Shown in pieces: positions 8,272-9,549 of a stretch of DNA of 9,549 nucleotides. The notes under the pieces were generated by a model. It did no database searches. It was not told the origin of the DNA and worked only from the letters and a program-made list of their open reading frames with translations. Location of the stretch: the NCBI GenBank assembly GCA_016875755.1, contig VGOX01000058.1, forward strand, positions 1 to 9,549. Reading direction: 5' to 3'. The stretch comes from Chloroflexota bacterium. Its GTDB lineage: Bacteria; Chloroflexota; Anaerolineae; Anaerolineales; Villigracilaceae. Position 1 is the first letter of the stretch; the number at the start of each line of letters is the position of its first letter. Position numbers and translations under genes: made by a program.

Positions 8272-8910
8272 CTATATTTTTATTCCCAGATTTTCTGCAC
8301 GTATTTTTAGAGCGGCGATCAAACTACTATAAACACGATCCTTATGCTCATCATCGCCAAAATAATCTACATACTGATAGGGGCCCAGACGGTCTGGCAC
8401 TTCGCAATCGTACAACCGAATGGGAATGATGAAAATCGTCCCATCTGGTTTTTCGGCGGCGGCATCCAGAGCAAGTTTCAATTCTTTATGGGAAAATCCC
8501 TCTCCACGGACGGCATGTGATGACAAAAATATGATCACCGCATGGGAGTGACGCACTGCATTGACAACGCTCGCCTCCAACATTTCACCAGGCAAAAAAT
8601 CCTCCTCGTCAAACCACGGGTCGATCCAACTCTCCACTCGCAAGCGTTCACGAAATTCGCGGACGCTGGTCGAGTTTTCTTTTGCATAACAAAGAAATGG
8701 GATGAGTTTGGATGTCTCAGAGTCGGATCACACAACAAGCGGCGGTGTGCTGGCGGGTATTTTTTCTGATGCTTGTTGTGAAGAAGAAGTTATATGCAAA
8801 CTTGAATTGTCCCCAATAATGATATTCGAATTGTTTACATCACCGTGGATGATAATACTCTTTTTGTCGTTGGAGGAATTCTGTGGTGAAGCCTTATTTT
8901 TTCGGTGCAT
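8272..8910 (-). pseudogene. TIR-domain protein gene interrupted by an in-frame TGA
   Basis: TIR domains in bacteria are commonly NAD+-cleaving effectors of antiphage defence. From ATG 8910 (GGGAG at 8919-8923, 8-nt spacing) the frame encodes 60 residues: a polar leader with GDVNNSNIIIGDNSS (23-37) and a Ser/Pro linker. It meets TGA at 8728-8730 (codon 61), then runs open in the same frame for 151 more codons to TAG. That second part is a full TIR domain: KLIPFLCYAKENS (68-80) as the first strand, WIDPWFDEEDFLPGE (95-109), SHAVIIFLSS (123-132 approx.), FSHKELKLALD with the candidate catalytic Glu143, and TIFIIPIRLYDCEVPDRL. No ATG, GTG or TTG lies between the TGA and the first TIR strand; the first usable codon is TTG 8643, which would delete that strand. 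A single codon change (for example CGA to TGA) explains this best, making it a recent pseudogene. Readthrough, recoding or a sequencing error remain possible. The gene is more AT-rich than its left-hand neighbours. Confidence 0.75.
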
Positions 8911-8941
8911 CTTTGTTGCTCCCAGTGCCTGATATTTATGT

Positions 8942-8947
8942 ATTATA
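8942..8947 (-). promoter_or_regulatory. Candidate -10 box of the TIR gene
   Basis: On the minus strand this is a perfect TATAAT within AAATGTATAATACATAAATA. Transcription would start about 7 nt downstream, near 8935, giving a leader of roughly 25 nt with GGGAG before the ATG at 8910. No good -35 hexamer is seen at 16-18 bp. Its position rules out the upstream GTG at 8958 as the start codon of this gene, because that codon would not be in the transcript. Confidence 0.55.
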
Positions 8948-8974
8948 CATTTTTTCACATGGAATCACGCGCTT

Positions 8975-9523
8975 TTATGGCGCGGACGACTCCTCGATCA
9001 CCCTGATGGTTTCGATGACATGATCAAAGCTACGCCCAAACGCGCTATGGCGCTGGTCTTTCTCAATATTGAGTCTAATGATATGCAATCGGTTACCAAC
9101 GACCAAATAGTAGGTTTCTTGTATCCGTGCATTTTCGTGCCTTTGTCTTGGATTCGCGGGAAGGTTTAGGGTGATATGTTTTGCCTGATGATCGTCAATT
9201 GCAACAGGATCAAAGATGATATAGGCATCACGATCTGCCCCATAAAGAAACCTTGCCTGTAAATCTTCATTCATTTCGTTGGTGATTTCATTCAATGTTT
9301 CTTTCTCGTAAACAAAAACGCCAAAATCGCCCTCGCCATTGGGATTAAACGCAATAACATGCCCTTTAGCATTGACATCCCAATTCCAATCTGCTGGGTA
9401 GTCGAACTCTATCAAAAACAGTGAATTTTCTGGCGGTGTATAAGTGTTATAAGAGGGCAACCCTGAACACCCCGTTAAGCTAAAGAGCGTTACCCATACA
9501 AAAATTATGAAAATCCGTTTCAT
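8975..9523 (-). CDS. PsbP-like predicted lipoprotein
   Basis: The 182-residue product starts MKRIFIIFVWVTLFSLTGC, a lipoprotein signal with the lipidated Cys at residue 19. The mature part has the feel of the PsbP-like fold: FDYPADWNWDV near the N-terminus, a middle IIFDPVAIDDHQAKHITLNL strand pair, YYLVVGNRLHIIRLNI, and a final helix SFDHVIETIRVI. Small extracytoplasmic proteins of this type are common in Gram-positive-like and Chloroflexota genomes; their substrate is usually unknown and no active site is evident here. The ATG at 9521-9523 has only a weak GGGT-type ribosome binding site. It lies 64 bp upstream of the TIR gene on the same strand, but a TATAAT box in the gap suggests that the TIR gene has its own promoter. 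No terminator is seen between them. Confidence 0.75.
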   Translation of the reverse strand: MKRIFIIFVWVTLFSLTGCSGLPSYNTYTPPENSLFLIEFDYPADWNWDVNAKGHVIAFNPNGEGDFGVFVYEKETLNEITNEMNEDLQARFLYGADRDAYIIFDPVAIDDHQAKHITLNLPANPRQRHENARIQETYYLVVGNRLHIIRLNIEKDQRHSAFGRSFDHVIETIRVIEESSAP

Positions 9524-9549
9524 CTTTTACCCAAACCCTTTCGGGACTT

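Noticed and set aside
8641..8643. TTG as the start of a 123-residue TIR protein
   Set aside because: It would remove the first strand of the TIR fold (FLCYAKENS), which is clearly encoded just upstream in the same frame, and it has no ribosome binding site.
8728..8730. TGA read as selenocysteine
   Set aside because: The site is in a linker rather than a redox motif, and no SECIS-like hairpin is evident right after it; the Roadblock gene uses TGA as a normal stop.
8956..8958. GTG as an upstream start for the TIR leader
   Set aside because: It lies upstream of the TATAAT box and lacks a ribosome binding site, whereas ATG 8910 has GGGAG at 8-nt spacing.
8968..8984. CGCGC/GCGCG inverted repeat at the end of the PsbP-like lipoprotein gene
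   Set aside because: Five base pairs overlapping the stop codon with no U-run; not a convincing terminator.

Overview
The window looks like chromosomal DNA from a Chloroflexota bacterium, probably an Anaerolineae-like lineage. This is an inference from the style of the proteins: small Pro/Thr-rich lipoproteins, an Ig-like surface protein with a single membrane anchor, an orphan Roadblock protein, and a TIR protein with a 'GDVNNSN..IGDN' leader. No rRNA or other decisive marker is present. All genes use the standard code.

Left edge (1-264, minus strand): the first 226 bases are the 5' part of a group II intron with class C features, read on the minus strand and running off the left end. It sits directly behind an intrinsic terminator, and its EBS1 pairs with the IBS1 formed by the terminator tail.

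Minus-strand gene run (295-5925): read from right to left, this is an Ig-like membrane-anchored surface protein, peptidyl-tRNA hydrolase (pth), transcription-repair coupling factor (mfd), and a lipoprotein with two copies of a ~105-residue module. Gaps are 23-45 bp, so it is probably one transcription unit ending at the terminator that the intron has targeted.

Plus-strand genes (6076-8199): across a 150-bp divergent region are a Roadblock/LC7 protein with its own strong terminator, a GC-rich hairpin repeat of a common interspersed type, and pyrG (CTP synthase). pyrG ends at a symmetric terminator that also serves the convergent gene on the other side.

Right part (8272-9523, minus strand): this part is visibly more AT-rich and accessory in character. 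It holds a PsbP-like lipoprotein and, downstream of its own TATAAT box, a TIR-domain gene. The TIR gene has a good start and ribosome binding site at 8910 but is interrupted by an in-frame TGA at 8728-8730. The first TIR strand lies after that stop with no ATG, GTG or TTG before it, so the gene is either a fresh pseudogene, a recoded gene, or a sequence error. No partner genes of a known TIR defence system are visible.

The two observations most worth following are the terminator-targeted group II intron with its visible EBS1-IBS1 match, and the TGA-split TIR gene.
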